Origin: Burkholderiales bacterium
Lineage (GTDB): Bacteria; Pseudomonadota; Gammaproteobacteria; Burkholderiales; Burkholderiaceae_C
Direction: 5' to 3'
Length of the DNA stretch: 51,427 nt
Assembly (NCBI GenBank): GCA_947453625.1
Contig: CANGHK010000036.1
Location: forward strand, 1-51,427
The translations under genes and the position numbers were made by a program. The first letter of the stretch is position 1, and the number at the start of each line of letters is the position of its first letter. Shown here piece after piece: positions 7,670-16,413 of the stretch. Below the pieces are notes generated by a model. It was not told where the DNA came from, made no database searches, and worked only from the letters and a program-made list of their open reading frames with translations.

Positions 7670-8377
7670 ATGACCCAGCCGTCAGCGCCGCCCCGCATCC
7701 TCGACCCGCACGCCATCCCGGTGGTCGGCATCGACGACCACCTGCCACCGGTACACGCCGAGCGTCTGCAGCCCGAGGCCTTGCGGCGGCGCTTTGCCGA
7801 GCCCAGGGTGTGGACCCCCGAGCACCCCGGCGACGGCCAGCGCTTCGATGCGCGCGGCGCGCCCACCGCGGCTTCGGTGCTGGTGCCGCTGGTAATGCGC
7901 GGCGACGGCCTGCATGTGCTGCTGACCCAGCGTACCGCCCACCTGCGCGACCATGCCGGGCAGATCAGCTTTCCCGGTGGACGGGCCGAGGACGAGGACG
8001 TCGACGCGGTGGCCACCGCGCTGCGCGAGACCGAGGAAGAGGTCGGCCTGGACCGCCGCCACATCGAGATCATCGGCACGCTGCCGGTCTACACCACCGT
8101 GACCAGCTACGTCGTCACGCCGGTGGTGGCGCTGGTCGACCCGGACTTCACGCTGACGGTCGACCCCTTCGAGGTGGCCGAGGCCTTCGAGGTGCCGCTG
8201 GGCTTCCTGATGACGCCCGCCCACCACCGCCGCCACAGCGTCGAACTTGGCGGCGTGCAGCGCCAGTTCCTGTCCATGCCCTGGCAAGGCCTGGACGCCG
8301 CCCGCCCGCCTTACTTCATCTGGGGCGCAACAGCCGCCATGCTGCGCAACCTCTACCGCTTCCTGGCCCACGAATGA
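7670..8377 (+). CDS. NUDIX hydrolase, CoA pyrophosphatase-like
   Basis: 235 residues from ATG 7670, preceded by an AGGA at 7667. The Nudix box is GGRAEDEDVDAVATALRETEEEVGL, and just before it the UPF0035 signature LLTQRTAHLRDHAGQISFPGG, which marks the coenzyme A pyrophosphatase (NudL/YeaB-like) subgroup. It probably cleaves CoA or acyl-CoA to 3',5'-ADP and phosphopantetheine in the cytoplasm. About 65 residues precede the catalytic domain. The gene keeps its usual Burkholderiales place between rplS and the CobD-family gene, 28 bp downstream. Confidence 0.92.
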   Translation: MTQPSAPPRILDPHAIPVVGIDDHLPPVHAERLQPEALRRRFAEPRVWTPEHPGDGQRFDARGAPTAASVLVPLVMRGDGLHVLLTQRTAHLRDHAGQISFPGGRAEDEDVDAVATALRETEEEVGLDRRHIEIIGTLPVYTTVTSYVVTPVVALVDPDFTLTVDPFEVAEAFEVPLGFLMTPAHHRRHSVELGGVQRQFLSMPWQGLDAARPPYFIWGATAAMLRNLYRFLAHE

Positions 8378-8405
8378 GCCGGGGCGCTGGGTATGATCAA
8401 GGCCG

Positions 8406-9392
8406 ATGAGTTTCTTCGCCGTCCTGTTTGCACTGGTCATTGAGCAGTTCAAGCCCCTGCCACGTGACAACTGGGTGCACCACACGCTGGTGGCCTGGGT
8501 CGACTGGACCGGCCGCAACTTCGACGCCGGCCGCCAGCGCCACGCCTGGGTGGTCTGGTGTGTCTCGGTGCTGGCCCCCGGCCTGCTGCTGGCAGCGGTC
8601 TACCTGGCGGTGCACCACTGGAGCGTGCTGCTGGCGCTGGTCTTCAACATCGGCGTGCTCTACCTGACACTGGGTTTCCGCCAGTTCAGCCACTACTACA
8701 CCGACATCCGCGACGCGCTCGAGCGGGGCGACGAGAACGAAGCGCGCCGCCTGCTGGCCGAGTGGCGCCACCTCGACGCCAGCGAGTTGCCGCGCACCGA
8801 GGTGCTGCGCCATGTCATCGAGCATTCGCTGCTGGCCGCACACCGCCATGTCTTCGGCGTTTTCTTCTGGTTCGTGCTGCTGTGCTCGCTGGGCCTGGGG
8901 CCGCTGGGCGCGGTGGTCTACCGCATGGCCGAATTCGCCAGCCGCTACTGGAGCTACCCGAGCAAGTCGCTGGGCGTGCCCGCCAATGAGCGCTTGATGG
9001 GGGTGGCGCAGAAGATGTTCGGCCTGATCGACCAGCTGCCCTCGCGCTTGACCGCCTTCGGTTTTGCGGTGGTGGGCAATTTCGAGGAGGCGATCAACGC
9101 CTGGCGGCGCGATGCGTCGTTATGGAAATGGTCTAACGAAGGCGTGATCCTGGCCTCGGCCGCCGGCGCGGTGGGGGTACAGCTCGGCGGCAGCGCGGCG
9201 CCTGGCGTCACGCCCGACCGCACCCGCGGCTTCGAGGCCGGTCCCACCGAGGACGCTTCGGCCGAAGGCTCGACCGGCGGCGACCCGCCCCAGCTCGGTC
9301 ACCTGCGCAGCGTGGTCGGCCTGGTTTGGCGCTCGGTGGTGCTTTGGATGCTGCTGGTGGCACTGCTGACGCTGGCCAACCTGGTGGGGTGA
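8406..9392 (+). CDS. CobD/CbiB (AmpE-like) family inner-membrane protein
   Basis: 328 residues with at least four membrane helices: WVVWCVSVLAPGLLLAAVYL, VLLALVFNIGVLYLTL, HVFGVFFWFVLLCSLGLGPLG and the C-terminal SVVLWMLLVALLTLANLVG. The block GLGPLGAVVYRMAEF and FGLIDQLPSRLTAFGFAVVGNFEEAINAWR resembles CobD/CbiB and AmpE. In this synteny group it is not linked to cobalamin genes, so a true adenosylcobinamide-phosphate synthase role is doubtful. A TATGAT hexamer (8392-8397) lies 8 nt before the ATG. Confidence 0.85.
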   Translation: MSFFAVLFALVIEQFKPLPRDNWVHHTLVAWVDWTGRNFDAGRQRHAWVVWCVSVLAPGLLLAAVYLAVHHWSVLLALVFNIGVLYLTLGFRQFSHYYTDIRDALERGDENEARRLLAEWRHLDASELPRTEVLRHVIEHSLLAAHRHVFGVFFWFVLLCSLGLGPLGAVVYRMAEFASRYWSYPSKSLGVPANERLMGVAQKMFGLIDQLPSRLTAFGFAVVGNFEEAINAWRRDASLWKWSNEGVILASAAGAVGVQLGGSAAPGVTPDRTRGFEAGPTEDASAEGSTGGDPPQLGHLRSVVGLVWRSVVLWMLLVALLTLANLVG

Positions 9393-9398
9393 GCCCGG

Positions 9399-9471
9399 AC
9401 CGAGTGAGCACCTGCGTGCTCGCGAGTGCCTGGCGAACGATCTGCCCGCCTGCAAGCGGGCAAGCTCCTGG
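9399..9471. repeat. 73-bp direct repeat, copy 1
   Basis: Identical to 9478-9550 (period 79 bp). Each copy holds two hairpins: GAGCAC-ctgc-GTGCTC and TGCCCGC-ctgcaa-GCGGGCA. It lies between the stop codons of the CobD-family gene and rsgA. Confidence 0.9.
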
Positions 9472-9477
9472 CGCCGC

Positions 9478-9550
9478 ACCGAGTGAGCACCTGCGTGCTC
9501 GCGAGTGCCTGGCGAACGATCTGCCCGCCTGCAAGCGGGCAAGCTCCTGG
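9478..9550. repeat. 73-bp direct repeat, copy 2
   Basis: Perfect second copy of 9399-9471, separated by six bases. A diverged inverted relative is found at 37258-37291. Confidence 0.9.
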
Positions 9551-9580
9551 GACCCGCCCGCCACGGCAGCGCGCCGCCAC

Positions 9581-10516
9581 TCACCACTTCGTCGCCGACA
9601 GCTCCGCGTGCAGTTCGGTGTAGATGCGGTAGCGCGACGGGTTGATGTCGCCGCGCGCCAGCGCGTCGCGCACACCGCAGCCGGGCTCGTGCAGGTGGCT
9701 GCAGTTGTAGAAGCGGCAGGCCTGGGCCTGGTCGCGGATGTCGGGCATCAGGCGCGGCAGGTCGGTGGCCTGCAACTGGCGCAGGCCAAACTCCTGGAAG
9801 CCGGGTGAATCGATCAGCGCGCTTTCGCGCTGGTCGTCCATCCAGTACCAGTTGGTGCTGGTGGTGGTGTGGCGGCCGGCGTTCAGCGCGATCGAGATCT
9901 CGCCCACCTGCGCCGCGGCGGCCGGGATCATCAGGTTGATCAGCGTGCTCTTGCCCATGCCGCTGGGCCCCAACACCAGCGTGGCGCGCCCGGCCAGCAT
10001 GGGGGTGAGCAGGGCGCGGGCCTCGTCGCCGCGGCTCTTCAGCGACAGCTCGTGCACCGGCACGCCGATTGCCCGGTAAGGCGCCAAACGATCCCGCGCC
10101 GCGCTCAGCGTCGGCAGGTCGGTCTTGTTCAGCACGATCTGGGTCGGGATGCCGGCAAACTCGGCGGCGATCAGGGCGCGGGCCAGCTGGGTTTCGGCAT
10201 ACATCGGCTCGACCGCGACCAGCACCAGCAACTGGTCGATGTTGGCGGCGAAGGACTTGGTCTTCCACTCGTCCTGGCGGAAAAGCAGGTTGCGGCGCTC
10301 GGCTACCTTGTCGATCACGCCGGCGTCACCGGCGATCTGCCAGTGCACGCGGTCGCCGACCACGCAGTCGCTCTTCTTGCCGCGGGTGTGGCACAGCACG
10401 CGCGTGCCGTCGGCGGTTTCCACCATGCATTGCCGGCCATGGGCGGCCACCACCCGGCCGTTGCCGCCCAGGTCCTGGGCGTGGCTGGCTTGCACCGGGG
10501 CGGGCGCGCCGCTCAT
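9581..10516 (-). CDS. rsgA: Ribosome small subunit-dependent GTPase A
   Basis: 311 residues. The circularly permuted GTPase order is clear: OB-fold N-terminus, then G4 N130-K-T-D133, G1 G183-PSGMGKST-191, G3 D236-S-P-G-F, then a zinc-binding tail with C267, C272, H274 and C280. RsgA (YjeQ) checks late 30S maturation and is stimulated by the ribosome. Its ATG overlaps the stop of the upstream M48 peptidase gene by 4 bp (ATGA at 10513-10516), so the two are translationally coupled. Confidence 0.97.
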   Translation of the reverse strand: MSGAPAPVQASHAQDLGGNGRVVAAHGRQCMVETADGTRVLCHTRGKKSDCVVGDRVHWQIAGDAGVIDKVAERRNLLFRQDEWKTKSFAANIDQLLVLVAVEPMYAETQLARALIAAEFAGIPTQIVLNKTDLPTLSAARDRLAPYRAIGVPVHELSLKSRGDEARALLTPMLAGRATLVLGPSGMGKSTLINLMIPAAAAQVGEISIALNAGRHTTTSTNWYWMDDQRESALIDSPGFQEFGLRQLQATDLPRLMPDIRDQAQACRFYNCSHLHEPGCGVRDALARGDINPSRYRIYTELHAELSATKW

Positions 10517-11805
10517 GCCGCGCGAGACGGTTGCGCCAGCAGGGCCGCCAGGCGCTCGCCCGCGGGCGGGTGCGAATAGTAGAAGCGCACGTACAGTGGA
10601 TCGGGTGTCAGCGTCGAGGCGTTGTCCTGGTGCAACTTGAGCAGCGCGCTGGCCAGGTCGGCCGCGCTGGACTGGGCGCTGGCATAGGCATCGGCCTGGA
10701 ACTCATGCTTGCGCGACAGCTGGGCCATCAGCGGCGAGGCGAAGAAGCCGAATACCGGCACCACCGCCATGAACAGCAGCAGCGCCAGCGCGTCGTTGGG
10801 CGCGGCCAGGTTGGGCCGCACCCCCAGGCCGAGGTAGAAGCCGGGCTGCTGAGCCAGCCAGCCCAGCAGCGCCAGCGCGGCCAGGCTGATGGCGAACATC
10901 ATCACCAGCCGCTGCGTGATGTGCTTGTGCTTGAAGTGGCCCAGCTCATGTGCCAGCACAGCCTCCACCTCGGGCCCCGACAGCTTGGCCAGCAGGGTGT
11001 CGAAGAACACCACCCGCTTGGACGCGCCCAGGCCGGTGAAATAGGCGTTGCCATGGGCCGAGCGCCGGCTGCCGTCCATCACGAACAAGCCCTTGGCGGC
11101 AAAGCCGCAGCGCTGCATCAGCGCCTGCACCCTGGCCTTGAGCGCGTCGTCGGCCAGTGGCTCGAAGCGGTTGAACAGCGGCGCGATCATCGTCGGGTAC
11201 AGCACCATCACCAGCAGGTTGAACGCCGCCCAGGTGCCCCAGGCCCACAACCACCACCACGACCCAGTGGCGCCCATGATCCACAGCACCACCGCGGCCA
11301 GTGGCAGGCCGATCAGCGCGCCGATGGCCAGGCCCTTGACCAGGTCGGCCAGGTAGAGGCGCCAGGTGTTGCGGTTGAAGCCGAACTGCTGCTCGATGCG
11401 GAAGGTGCTGTAGAGCTCGAACGGCAGGTCGAGCAGGCCGCCGATCAGCGCGAAGGCGGTCAGCAGCGTCAGCTGGTAGACCAGCGTGCCGAATCGCGGC
11501 GCCAGCGCGTCGTGCAGCAGCAGGTTGAGCGCGTCCAGCCCGCCCAGCAGCGTCCAGCCCAGCAGCACGCAGTGGCCGAAGGCGGTGGCGAGCAGGCCGA
11601 ACCGGCCCTTGGCCAGGGTGTAGTCGGCGGCACGCTGGTGGTCGGCCAGCGTCACGCTGCCGGCAAAGGCGGCGGGCACGCTGTCGCGGTGGCCGGCCAC
11701 ATGGCGCATCTGGCGCGAGGCCAGCCACAGTTTGACGGCCAGCGAGACCACCAGCGCGGCGGCGAACAGCAGGGTGACCGCAGTCGGGGAGGGGTTGGCG
11801 AACAT
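10513..11805 (-). CDS. M48-family (Ste24/CAAX-type) zinc metallopeptidase
   Basis: 430 residues from the ATG at 11805; the frame is open beyond this but antisense to orn. The zinc motif H286-E-L-G-H290 sits in VEAVLAHELGHFKHKH, with a downstream glutamate in SRKHEFQADAYA. Several membrane helices surround it (residues about 10-30, 70-90, 105-125, 155-200, 300-350). The N-terminal Peptidase_M48_N-type domain indicates Ste24/CAAX prenyl protease relatives rather than short HtpX. Likely role: membrane protein quality control, by family. A TACACT hexamer is 8 nt before the start; rsgA follows with a 4-bp overlap. Confidence 0.93.
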   Translation of the reverse strand: MFANPSPTAVTLLFAAALVVSLAVKLWLASRQMRHVAGHRDSVPAAFAGSVTLADHQRAADYTLAKGRFGLLATAFGHCVLLGWTLLGGLDALNLLLHDALAPRFGTLVYQLTLLTAFALIGGLLDLPFELYSTFRIEQQFGFNRNTWRLYLADLVKGLAIGALIGLPLAAVVLWIMGATGSWWWLWAWGTWAAFNLLVMVLYPTMIAPLFNRFEPLADDALKARVQALMQRCGFAAKGLFVMDGSRRSAHGNAYFTGLGASKRVVFFDTLLAKLSGPEVEAVLAHELGHFKHKHITQRLVMMFAISLAALALLGWLAQQPGFYLGLGVRPNLAAPNDALALLLFMAVVPVFGFFASPLMAQLSRKHEFQADAYASAQSSAADLASALLKLHQDNASTLTPDPLYVRFYYSHPPAGERLAALLAQPSRAA

Positions 11806-11883
11806 AGCCTGCGAGTGTAGGGGCGCCTGCCGCGCCCGCGGTCGGCTGTGCTTGGGCGCGGTGGGGGCTGCGACAATCTTGCG

Positions 11884-12462
11884 ATGAGCCTGCCCGACCC
11901 CTCCATCCCCCCTGCGCTGGCCGCCAGCGAGAACAACCTGGTCTGGATAGACCTCGAGATGACGGGGCTGTCGCCTTTCACCGACCGCATCATCGAGATC
12001 GCGGTGGTGGTGACCGATGCGCACCTGACCGTGCGGGTCGAAGGCCCGGTGTTCGCGATCCACCAGAGCGACGCTGCGCTGGACGGCATGGACAAGTGGA
12101 ACAAGGGTACGCATGGCAAGAGCGGCCTGATAGACCGGGTGCGCGCCTCCACGGTGGACGAGGCGGCGGCGCAGGCCGAGCTGATCGCCTGGCTCAAGCC
12201 GTTCGTGCCCAGGGGCAAGAGCCCGATGTGCGGCAACTCGATCTGCCAGGACCGGCGCTTCCTGGCCAAGGACATGCCGCTGCTGGAAGCGTTCTTCCAC
12301 TACCGCAACCTCGACGTCAGCACGCTCAAGGAACTGGCGCGGCGCTGGAAGCCGGCCGTGCTGGCGGGCTTCAAGAAGGCGCAGGCCCATACCGCGCTGG
12401 CCGACATCCACGAGTCCATCGATGAGCTGGTGCATTACCGCACCCATTTCCTGGCGCTTTGA
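11884..12462 (+). CDS. orn: Oligoribonuclease
   Basis: 192 residues from ATG 11884 ([29 protein letters not shown]). DEDDh exonuclease residues are visible: D23 and E25 in WIDLEMTGL, the [12 protein letters not shown] block, and [15 protein letters not shown] with the final His and Asp. Orn degrades 2- to 5-mer RNAs, including pGpG from c-di-GMP turnover. A GACAAT hexamer ends 6 nt before the ATG and there is no ribosome-binding site. It is divergent from the M48 peptidase gene (78 bp apart). Confidence 0.97.
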   Translation: MSLPDPSIPPALAASENNLVWIDLEMTGLSPFTDRIIEIAVVVTDAHLTVRVEGPVFAIHQSDAALDGMDKWNKGTHGKSGLIDRVRASTVDEAAAQAELIAWLKPFVPRGKSPMCGNSICQDRRFLAKDMPLLEAFFHYRNLDVSTLKELARRWKPAVLAGFKKAQAHTALADIHESIDELVHYRTHFLAL

Positions 12463-12502
12463 CCGGCTGCCGGCACTGTCCTCACTGCACGGAATCCTGC
12501 CC

Positions 12503-13525
12503 ATGGTCCACGCCCCCCCCGCCCTGGCAGCCCTTCCGGTGGCCACTGAGCGCTCTGCCCAGCCCGCCATCAGCTGCGTCGTGCCGGCCTACAACGAGGC
12601 CGCCAACCTGGGGCCGCTGCTGCGGGCGCTGACGGCCGTGCTGGTCACGCTGTCGACGCGCTGGGAGGTGATCGTCGTCGACGACGGCAGCGCGGACGCG
12701 ACGCCGCTGGCGATCCTGCCCTGGTTGGACCAGCCAGGTGTGCGCTACCTGCGGTTGTCGCGCAACTTCGGCAAGGAGGCGGCGCTGACCGCTGGCATCG
12801 ACCATGCCCAGGGTGACGTGGTGGTGCTGATCGACGCCGACCTGCAGCACCCGCCGGCGATGATTGGCGCGATGGTCGAGGCCTGGCGTGCCGGGGCCGA
12901 CATGGTGTGCACCGCGCGCGCCTCGCGTTCGGACGAGTCCCGGCGCAAGCGGCTGGGCACCTGGCTGTTCTACTGGCTGGTCAACACCGGATCGGCCACA
13001 CCCATCCCGGTCGACGCCGGCGACTTCCGGCTGATGGACCGGCGCGTCGTCGATGCGCTCAAGCGGCTGCCCGAGCGCAACCGCTTCATGAAGGGCTTGT
13101 ACGCCTGGGTCGGCTTCAACACCGTGGTGCTGCCCTACACGCCGGCGGCACGCCATTCCGGCGAGAGCAGTTTCTCGATGAAGCGGCTGTCCAAGCTGGC
13201 CTTCACCGGCGTCACCGCCTTCACCAACGCGCCGCTGCGGCTGTGGAGCGGCCTGGGCGCGGCGATCGCGCTGATCTCGCTGGGCTTCGCGCTGTGGATC
13301 GTGGTGGCCGATTTCATCGTCGGCCACGACGTGCCCGGCTGGGCCACGCTGGTCACCGGCATCGCGTTCTCGATCGGCGTGCAACTGCTGTCGGTCGGCA
13401 TCCTGGGCGAGTACATCGGCCGCATCTTCGACGAGGTCAAGCAGCGGCCCGTCTACATCATCGGCCAGGCGCTGGGCCAGGGCGCGTTGGGCGCCGCGCC
13501 AGGCGATGGATCCGACCATGCCTGA
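12503..13525 (+). CDS. GT2 polyprenyl-phosphate glycosyltransferase (ArnC/FlmF2-like)
   Basis: 340 residues from ATG 12503; upstream in-frame sequence overlaps orn. The GT-A domain shows CVVPAYNEAANLG, VIVVDDGSADATP, KEAALTAGIDHAQGDVVVLIDADLQHPP and GDFRLMDRRVVDALKRLPERNRFMKGLYAW. Two C-terminal membrane helices follow (LGAAIALISLGFALWIVVADFIVG and GIAFSIGVQLLSVGILGEYIGRIFDEVKQRPVY), typical of ArnC, GtrB and DPM1. It should load a sugar onto undecaprenyl phosphate on the cytoplasmic face. The last 20 bp overlap the deacetylase gene, so they form one operon. Confidence 0.92.
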   Translation: MVHAPPALAALPVATERSAQPAISCVVPAYNEAANLGPLLRALTAVLVTLSTRWEVIVVDDGSADATPLAILPWLDQPGVRYLRLSRNFGKEAALTAGIDHAQGDVVVLIDADLQHPPAMIGAMVEAWRAGADMVCTARASRSDESRRKRLGTWLFYWLVNTGSATPIPVDAGDFRLMDRRVVDALKRLPERNRFMKGLYAWVGFNTVVLPYTPAARHSGESSFSMKRLSKLAFTGVTAFTNAPLRLWSGLGAAIALISLGFALWIVVADFIVGHDVPGWATLVTGIAFSIGVQLLSVGILGEYIGRIFDEVKQRPVYIIGQALGQGALGAAPGDGSDHA

Positions 13526-14384
13526 TTTGCGGGCGCCGGCCGGCGCCGCGCGCCCGCTGCTGCTGTGTGCCGACGATTACGGGCTGACCGCGGGCATCGA
13601 TGCGGCGATCGCCGAGCTGGTGCGTGCTGGCCGGCTGAACGCGTTCTCCTGCATGAGCAACGCGCCGGCCTGGGCGCGCGACGGCTGCGAGGTCGCCGGC
13701 CTGCGCGGCCAGGCCCAGGCCGGGCTGCATTTCAACCTGACCGAAGGCCGGCCGCTGAGCGCGTCGCTGGCGCGCTGCTGGCCGCGCTTGCCCAGCCTGC
13801 CGCGTCTGCTGGTGGCGGCGCATACCGGCCGGCTGCCGCTGGGCGCGATCGCCGACGAACTGGCGGCGCAGTGGCAGGTGTTCGTCGCGGTCAGCGGCGC
13901 GGCGCCCGATTTCATCGACGGCCACCAGCATGTGCACCACCTGCCGGGCGTGCGCCGCGTGCTGCTGGACTGGCTGCAGCGCCAGCCGGCGGCCACGCCG
14001 GTGCGCAGCACCGCCAGGCTGGCGGGTCCGGGCCCTGGGTTCAAGCGCTGGGTGATCGAGCACAGCGGCGGGCGGGCGCTGGGGCGTGGCTTGCGGCGCC
14101 AAACCCGGCCGCATGCGCTGCCGCACAACCGCTTGCTGCTGGGCGCCTACGACTTCCAGGACGGCGATTACCGCGCGCTGATGCAGGCCTGGCTGGCGCA
14201 GGTGCCACCCTCGGGCGCGCTGCTGTTCTGCCACCCCGGGCGGGCGTCGGACGGCGCTGCGCGGGATGAGGCTCCCGATCCGATTGCCGCCGCGCGCCAG
14301 CGCGAGCTGGCCTATCTGGCGGGGCAGGACTTTCCGCGCGATCTGGCCGCGGCCGGGGTGATGCTGGCGCCGGTCTGGGGCTGA
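13506..14384 (+). CDS. ChbG/HpnK (YdjC, NaxD-like) carbohydrate deacetylase
   Basis: 292 residues. Metal and catalytic motifs of the YdjC/ChbG family: LLLCADDYGL (D23-D24), QAGLHFNLTEGRPLS and FIDGHQHVHHLPGV, with LLFCHPG near the C-terminus. Family members remove N-acetyl groups from sugars. In Francisella, NaxD of this family deacetylates undecaprenyl-phosphate GalNAc before transfer to lipid A; the neighbouring GT2, GtrA and ArnT-like genes suggest the same kind of step here. An alternative start is Met5 (13518). It overlaps the GT2 gene by 20 bp. Confidence 0.9.
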   Translation: MDPTMPDLRAPAGAARPLLLCADDYGLTAGIDAAIAELVRAGRLNAFSCMSNAPAWARDGCEVAGLRGQAQAGLHFNLTEGRPLSASLARCWPRLPSLPRLLVAAHTGRLPLGAIADELAAQWQVFVAVSGAAPDFIDGHQHVHHLPGVRRVLLDWLQRQPAATPVRSTARLAGPGPGFKRWVIEHSGGRALGRGLRRQTRPHALPHNRLLLGAYDFQDGDYRALMQAWLAQVPPSGALLFCHPGRASDGAARDEAPDPIAAARQRELAYLAGQDFPRDLAAAGVMLAPVWG

Positions 14385-14395
14385 TTCAGCCGAAC

Positions 14396-14773
14396 TCAGC
14401 CAAACGCCCAGCGCTTGTTGACCGAGTAGGTCAGCGCCAGCACCAGCAAGGTGGCCGCGGCCTGCGCCAGCAGGTAGTGCAGCCCCAGCCAGCTGCCCAG
14501 CGCCACCACCGCCATGCTGGTCACCCCGCCCAGCAGCGCAGTGAGCTGGAAGCGCCACCACGCCGGCAGCCAGGGCCCGTGGTGGGCGAAGGTGAAGGCG
14601 CGGTTGCCGACGAAGCCCAGTTGCGCGCCCAGCGCAGCGCCGGCGCCGGCGGCCAGCGGCGCCGGCCAATGGGCCGCCTCGACCAGCAGTGCCAGCAGCG
14701 CGTAATGCGCCGCGGTGGCCAAGCCGCCCACCGCCGCATAGCGCAGCCAGGCCGGACCGGCCGGGCGGCTCAT
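14396..14773 (-). CDS. GtrA-family membrane protein (putative lipid-linked sugar flippase)
   Basis: 125 residues, start at ATG 14773 within a longer open frame. Four membrane helices and the GtrA pattern: RYAAVGGLATAAHYALLALLVE, LGAQLGFVGNRAFTFAHHG, RFQLTALLGGVTSMAVVALGSWL and AAATLLVLALTYSVNKRWAFG. GtrA proteins are thought to flip undecaprenyl-phosphate sugars across the inner membrane. Its ATG overlaps the TGA of the ArnT-like gene by 4 bp (14770-14773). It converges with the deacetylase gene, leaving only 11 bp between stops. Confidence 0.9.
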   Translation of the reverse strand: MSRPAGPAWLRYAAVGGLATAAHYALLALLVEAAHWPAPLAAGAGAALGAQLGFVGNRAFTFAHHGPWLPAWWRFQLTALLGGVTSMAVVALGSWLGLHYLLAQAAATLLVLALTYSVNKRWAFG

Positions 14774-16365
14774 CGGCCAGCCGGGCAGGGTTGGGGCTCG
14801 GCCCGCCAGAGCTGGACGTTGCGGCCCTGCATCACCCGCACGGCGCCGGGCACGGTCGCGGCACGCGGCGCGTCGTCCCGGCCCTCGACCAGCCAGATCC
14901 GCTTGCCGCGGCACACCAGCGCCGGCAAGCTGTCGATCGGGTAGAGCACCGCCGCGACCCGGGCCGCGTCGAAGCGCACCGTGTCGGCCAACTCCTTGCG
15001 CCAACTGTCGCGTCGCCGCACGTCCGGGTCGTCCCAGTGGCTGGCCACCAGCGGCACCTGGCTCAGCCTGGCCTCGAACACGACGTCGTTGAAGCTCTGG
15101 TCGACCAGCACCACCAGGTCGGCCGGCGTGACCCGCATGCGCAGTTCGCGGCCCACATCCTGGCCCGACTTGGGCGCGACCCAGGCCAGCGCGGCGACCA
15201 GGCCCAGGCTGAGCAGCGCGGCCAGTACCACCATGGGCCGCAGCCAGCGCCGGGCGCGGCTGGCCGGGTCGAGGAAGGGCAGGGCCAGCAGGGCGCAGAA
15301 CGGCGCCAGCGCCGGCATGATGTAGCCGACCAGCTTGGACGCCGGCATCGAGAAGAACAGCACCACCACCAGCGCCCACCAGACCAGCAGGCCGTGCCAG
15401 CGGCGCAGCGGCGCGCTGTGGCCACCGGCCCACAGGCGGCGCACGCTGGCCAGCAGCCAGGGGCTCCAGGGCAGGGTCAGCAGCGGCAGCACGCCCCACA
15501 GAAACCACCCGGGCTGAACGTTGTTGAAGCCGGTCGAGGCGTAGCGGCGGAAATGCTGCTCGACGATGAAGTAGTCGAAGAAGTCCGGGTAGCGCTGCTG
15601 CATTGCCAGCATCCACGGCAGGGCCACGGCCAGGCAGGCCAGCATCCCCAGCGGGTGCAGCAGGCGCAGCATGTCGCGCCAGCGGCCCTGGGCCAGCAGC
15701 CAGGGGCCGATCACGATGGCCGGCAGCACGATGCCGATCAGCCCCTTGGACAGGATCGCCAGGCCGCAAAAGGCCCAGCCGGCGATGAGCCAACGCAGTG
15801 CCGGCGAATTGGCAGGCCACCAGCGGAGCGCGGGCGCGCCACCGTCGAGCGCCCGGTACAGGCACAGCACGGCGGCGCTGATCGTGCCAGCCACCAGCAT
15901 GTCGTGGTTGGCGTACTGGCCGCCGATGAAGAAGAACGGGCTGGTGGCCAGCACCAGCAGGCTGATGCCGGCCACCTGCGAGCCCTGCTGGCGGCGCAGC
16001 GTCAGCCACAGCGCCGCGCCCATCAGCCAGGCGCCCAGCGCCGGGCCCAGCCGCACCGTGAACGGTGTCGGCCCGAACAGCGCCATGCCCAGCATGTTCA
16101 CCCAGTAGGTCAGCGGCGGCTTGTGGAAGAAGGGCACGCCGTTGAGCAGCGGCACCAGGCCGTCGCCCAGCCACATCTGGCGCGCCACCTCACCGTAGCG
16201 GCCTTCGTCGGGCAGCAGCAGCGGCCTGACCCAGGCGGTCAACAGCAGCCAGACCGCCAGCAGCGCCAGCACCGCCGGCGCCGAGGCGGTCCAGGCCGGC
16301 CAGGGCGCCGATGGGCCCGTGGCACCTACGGGCGGGGCGCGGCGGGCAGGGTGGAGATCGGCCAT
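14770..16365 (-). CDS. GT39 ArnT-like lipid A glycosyltransferase
   Basis: 531 residues with about ten to twelve membrane helices. The GT39/ArnT motif LLLPDEGRYGEVARQMWLGDGLVPLLNGVPFFHKPPLTYW is intact, including D53-E54, the probable catalytic and cation-binding acidic pair. The C-terminal region is a periplasmic domain. ArnT-type enzymes use undecaprenyl-phosphate aminosugars to decorate lipid A phosphates in the periplasm. Context (GT2, NaxD-like deacetylase, GtrA) points to galactosamine or glucosamine rather than L-Ara4N, since no arnA/arnB is present. It heads a two-gene unit with GtrA. Confidence 0.9.
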   Translation of the reverse strand: MADLHPARRAPPVGATGPSAPWPAWTASAPAVLALLAVWLLLTAWVRPLLLPDEGRYGEVARQMWLGDGLVPLLNGVPFFHKPPLTYWVNMLGMALFGPTPFTVRLGPALGAWLMGAALWLTLRRQQGSQVAGISLLVLATSPFFFIGGQYANHDMLVAGTISAAVLCLYRALDGGAPALRWWPANSPALRWLIAGWAFCGLAILSKGLIGIVLPAIVIGPWLLAQGRWRDMLRLLHPLGMLACLAVALPWMLAMQQRYPDFFDYFIVEQHFRRYASTGFNNVQPGWFLWGVLPLLTLPWSPWLLASVRRLWAGGHSAPLRRWHGLLVWWALVVVLFFSMPASKLVGYIMPALAPFCALLALPFLDPASRARRWLRPMVVLAALLSLGLVAALAWVAPKSGQDVGRELRMRVTPADLVVLVDQSFNDVVFEARLSQVPLVASHWDDPDVRRRDSWRKELADTVRFDAARVAAVLYPIDSLPALVCRGKRIWLVEGRDDAPRAATVPGAVRVMQGRNVQLWRAEPQPCPAGR

Positions 16366-16413
16366 GGCGGGCAGTTCGGGGTCAGCGCGTGGCGTGCCGC
16401 GGTGCGGCAGCGC

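Noticed and set aside
8406-9392. True cobalamin biosynthesis gene cobD
   Set aside because: Family similarity is real, but there are no other cobalamin genes nearby and this location is standard for an AmpE/CobD-like protein of unknown role, so no gene symbol was given.
9399-9550. CRISPR array
   Set aside because: Only two units, a 6-bp spacer and internal hairpins that do not fit a CRISPR repeat; no cas genes.
9208-9675. Short protein with repeated peptide segments on the minus strand
   Set aside because: The peptide repeats are translations of the 73-bp DNA repeat; there is no start context and it overlaps rsgA and the CobD-family gene.
10069-11820. 583-codon open frame on the plus strand
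   Set aside because: Antisense to rsgA and the M48 peptidase, both with intact catalytic motifs.
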